DNA from: Prorocentrum cordatum | Lineage: Eukaryota > Sar > Dinophyceae > Prorocentrales > Prorocentraceae | Assembly (NCBI GenBank): GCA_963575745.1 | Contig: CAUYUJ010020571.1 | Span: 356,882 to 420,881 of the forward strand | Reading direction: 5' to 3' | DNA length: 64,000 nt | Shown: positions 62,877 through 64,000 of the stretch, piece after piece | How positions within the stretch are numbered: the stretch's first letter is position 1 | How the letters are laid out: every line of letters starts with the position of its first letter | Position numbers and translations under genes: made by a program | The notes under the pieces: generated by a model | Told to the model about the DNA's origin: nothing | The model's database searches: none | What the model saw: only the letters and a program-made list of their open reading frames with translations

Positions 62877-63091
62877 GTTTCGGATGGTTGGACGCGGAGA
62901 AGGCGGTCGCCATCATGGAGGTAACCTTCTTGTGCATTTTCATCGTCGAGATGGTCATCATGATTCTTGCGCGCGGGCCGACACAGTACGTGAACAATCC
63001 GATCACGTGCTTCGATGGGGTTGTTGTGGCGGGTTCAATCGTGGAATTCGTCGTCAACGCCTTGTCGGAAGACGGTGGAGGACGCCTTCAA
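62877..63091 (+). CDS. Voltage-gated cation channel, S2-S3 exon
   Basis: After the last in-frame stop (62873) and an acceptor CTGAG|G, one frame encodes FGWLDAEKAVAIMEV, then the S2 helix TFLCIFIVEMVIMIL with the conserved Phe and Glu (FxxVE) of the gating charge-transfer centre. The linker ARGPTQYVNNPI precedes S3, CFDGVVVAGSIVEFVV, with the conserved FD and SxxE. A GT donor follows CAA at 63091 (GTGTTG), just where S4 should start. The voltage sensor responds to membrane potential in the plasma membrane. Alternative acceptors a few codons downstream cannot be excluded. Confidence 0.72.
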
Positions 63092-63689
63092 GTGTTGTCA
63101 TGTTGCATTTGCCGTGGTCAGCACGCACATTGTTTTCTCCCCGTTTCTCGGATGATCTTCCCATGTTCAGTCCATGCTCTCGCTTGCTGTAAGCGTACTC
63201 GTGGCTACCCTGGGTGCCCAGAAATTAGAGCAACGCAGGCTGGAATGTGAAAGCTTAGCGTGTCCTGACCACGCTCGTGCGCCTCTAGGAAGTCATCACG
63301 TCGGTCTGAGTCGCTGTCGTCGTCGTCTTCTGCAGTAGCCCGAGGAGGTCGATATTGATCTCGTTAATGGTCCCCCGTTCGCTGAGGGGCTGCATATGGT
63401 GAACGTGCTTGGCATTGCAGTTGCCTGGTAGTTGCCACCCGCGGTTCCCATTCAATCGTCTCAAGATTTCTGGCGCGCCAGGAGGCTGAATGCTACGCTT
63501 AAGAACTGCAGGCGGCAGAGCATTTGCTAATCCGTTGCGCACCTGCATCAGCACATCCAGAAGCTATCCCCAGGCGTGTCGCCGTGGCCAGGGAAGAGCA
63601 TGCAGTGGAACAAAGAGGAGGGCAGCCGTCAAATCGAATCCCGGGATCGGCAATCAGAGAGACTATCTGAGATTCAGTGGGACCATGTT
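63092..63689. other. No recognisable gene
   Basis: I searched for the Arg-repeat S4 helix after the S2-S3 exon and did not see it. The next exon probably lies outside the window or is very short. Confidence 0.4.
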
Positions 63690-64000
63690 TGGGCGCTGTC
63701 GGGGCAATGTTGGATGCCTTTGGGGCTCTCTTGGGCTCCTCTTGGAGGCCGTCTTGGGACCAGATTTGGAGAACGAGCGATCGCACATTGGAGCAATACT
63801 GGAACGCTCTTGGGGCGCTGGTGGGCCCCATTGGCGGTCGTGGAGCCTGGGGCCCCAGAAGCCCACCAGAAGCGACATGGCGATTGCCGAAATCATTAAA
63901 ACCCATCAAATTGTGAATGGTGTTGGCAACTTGAGGGCGGCCTTGGGAGTCTCTGTGGTCAGATGGGGCTGCCTTGGGACCATCCTGGGGACTCTTGGAA
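63690..64000 (+). repeat. CTTGG-type degenerate array
   Basis: GCCTTTGGGGCTCTCTTGGG, CTCCTCTTGGAGGCCGTCTT, GGAACGCTCTTGGGGCGCTG and later GGCGGCCTTGGGAGTCTC repeat at about 25-30 bases. It continues to the window end. Confidence 0.6.

Overview
The window looks like dinoflagellate nuclear DNA. It is GC-rich and gene-poor, and full of simple and minisatellite repeats. It carries short exons separated by very long non-coding stretches, plus decayed retroelements whose protein signatures (Copia Pol with a methyltransferase-like domain, Cys/His arrays before the integrase, a YVDD reverse transcriptase) resemble elements I associate with dinoflagellate genomes. I cannot name the species. No rRNA gene and no convincing minus-strand gene was seen.

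Host gene. Three short plus-strand segments read as pieces of a four-domain-type voltage-gated cation channel. They are an S6 exon (12738-12848), an S1 exon (55935-56012) and an S2-S3 exon (about 62877-63091), in the order expected for the end of one domain and the start of the next. If they belong to one gene, introns of about 43 kb and 7 kb fill most of the window and hold the mobile elements. Pore, S4, S5 and linker exons were not identified.

Mobile elements. (1) A Copia-type LTR retrotransposon at 18847-29753 has two 190-bp LTRs, an initiator-Met-like primer site, Gag with a CCHC knuckle, protease, a cytosine-methyltransferase-like domain, Cys/His modules, integrase, reverse transcriptase and RNase H. 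It is broken by stops and frameshifts, and its gag carries a 554-bp DNA transposon with an 8-bp target duplication. (2) A second Copia-like element at about 42300-50450 has a B-box-like/coiled-coil protein, Gag with a CCCH finger, protease and integrase, but no reverse transcriptase. (3) A decayed LINE lies at about 30.3-37.6 kb: an unrecognised ORF, an APE-type endonuclease and an RT, separated by about 2.7 kb of minisatellites. (4) A decayed RT element with YVDD lies at 59.6-62.1 kb. (5) Small inverted-repeat elements include a Tc1/mariner-like and a hAT-like MITE joined at 7.0-7.4 kb, with a second copy of the same junction at 38.8-39.0 kb, and two gapless or nearly gapless palindromes at 11.9 and 13.7 kb.

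Repeat landscape. A degenerate CTTGGGGCC-type array recurs at about ten places, several directly 3' of a (GAG)n tract. A three-part satellite block (GAT array, a GCGAGGCGCTGG minisatellite, a TATAGATTGGGC minisatellite) occurs twice, near 40.3-42.2 and 53.4-55.3 kb. The interval 29.75-35.1 kb holds a succession of unrelated short-period arrays.
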